12,786 nt of DNA from Betaproteobacteria bacterium (GTDB lineage Bacteria; Pseudomonadota; Gammaproteobacteria; Burkholderiales; SG8-41), in the NCBI GenBank assembly GCA_021414185.1, contig JAIOOZ010000023.1:1-12786 (forward strand), read 5' to 3'. Below, in pieces: positions 12,441-12,786 of this stretch. A model generated the notes under the pieces. It did not search any database, had not been told where the DNA came from, and saw only the letters and a list, made by a program, of their open reading frames with translations. The position numbers and the translations under genes were made by a program. Within the stretch, counting starts at the first letter, position 1; each line of letters opens with the position of its first letter.

Positions 12441-12786
12441 GATTTGCTCCGGTGGTCGGCTTTTCAGATACTTGTTCGGTAACCAGCCGGCGCAGAAATG
12501 GCTGGTCGATTTTGTTGGTGCCGGCAAGCGGCATGCGTTCGAGAAAAAAGACGCGGCGCGGATGGCGGAAAGCAGGGCCATTGGCCAGCGCGTAGGCTTT
12601 CAGGTCTTCCTCGCTGGCAATTTGGCCGGCGCGCAGCACAACGAACGCGTACGGCACCTGGCCTTTCATTTCGTGCTCGAACGGCAGCACCACGGCCTGT
12701 TGCACGGCCTGATGTCGTTCCAGCAACGATTCAACCTCAATTGGAAAAATATTTTCGCCGCCGCACACGAACATGTCGTCGTTGCG
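12433..12786 (-). CDS. Acyl-CoA synthetase (AMP-binding superfamily), C-terminal fragment
   Basis: The last 117 codons before the stop of a gene entering from the right edge. The fragment opens with RNDDMFVCGGENIFPIEVE, the hinge and start of the C-terminal (AMP-binding_C) domain of adenylate-forming ligases; canonical members have DDMI..GGEN.(Y/F)P.EVE. It continues through the usual AVVLPFEHEMKGQVPYAFVV block, and MPLAGTNKIDQPFLRR carries the lysine corresponding to the adenylation lysine (canonical GK). Such enzymes activate a carboxylic acid to acyl-CoA via acyl-AMP. The adenylation domain is outside the window, so the acid substrate cannot be assigned. It overlaps the PaaI thioesterase start by 8 bases, a synthetase-thioesterase pair. 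Confidence 0.92.
   Translation of the reverse strand, partial: RNDDMFVCGGENIFPIEVESLLERHQAVQQAVVLPFEHEMKGQVPYAFVVLRAGQIASEEDLKAYALANGPAFRHPRRVFFLERMPLAGTNKIDQPFLRRLVTEQVSEKPTTGANHG
12447..12450 (-). promoter_or_regulatory. Ribosome binding site of the thioesterase gene
   Basis: GGAG on the minus strand, 6 nt before ATG 12440 and inside the 3' end of the acyl-CoA synthetase gene. It supports the 139-residue form over longer in-frame readings. Confidence 0.7.

Overview
The window looks like part of an accessory catabolic region from a betaproteobacterium, most likely Burkholderiales or a related uncultured lineage. The reasons are GC-rich coding DNA, a Bug/TctC-type periplasmic binding protein (a family hugely expanded in Burkholderiales), and the mix of Rieske oxygenase, UbiD decarboxylase and ABC-type organic-acid uptake genes. 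The taxonomic call is inference. All 14 genes I can support lie on the minus strand, so transcription runs from high to low coordinates. I see no rRNA, tRNA, CRISPR array, transposase, integrase or regulator gene.

In transcription order: the C-terminal end of an acyl-CoA synthetase (12786-12433) overlaps a PaaI-like hotdog thioesterase (12440-12021). After a 79-bp gap filled by a repeat element come an ABC permease (11941-11132), a UbiD-family prFMN decarboxylase (11106-9496), an ABC ATPase (9499-8699) and an ABC periplasmic binding protein with a TTG start (8613-7621). Next are a Bug/TctC binding protein without membrane partners in view (7531-6533), the alpha and beta subunits of a Rieske ring-hydroxylating oxygenase (6518-5256 and 5263-4757) and a D-2-hydroxyacid dehydrogenase (4749-3742). 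A second repeat element leads to a RidA protein (3633-3244) and a two-domain VOC/glyoxalase-like protein (3237-2293). A third repeat element leads to an FAD-dependent dehydrogenase (2158-596). The window ends inside a Tat-exported PhoD-like phosphatase (549 to the left edge).

Taken together, the genes read as import, decarboxylation, ring oxygenation and downstream oxidation of an unidentified aromatic or heteroaromatic carboxylic acid, with CoA chemistry at the upstream end. The substrate cannot be read from sequence. The RHO electron-transfer components, UbiX (prFMN synthase), TctA/TctB and a regulator are not in the window.

The most unusual signal is non-coding. The gaps 2159-2292, 3634-3741 and 11942-12020 are each filled by a small element with the same design but unrelated sequence. 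Each has two arms in inverted orientation, each arm built from short tandem units (9 bp, 8 bp and 7 bp respectively), and each ends 7-13 nt before the next gene's start codon. A related signal is a GATC-containing 9-mer, TCAC(G/C)GATC, lying exactly 4 nt before the ATG of three genes (RidA, UbiD, permease). No gene-free stretch exceeds 300 bases.
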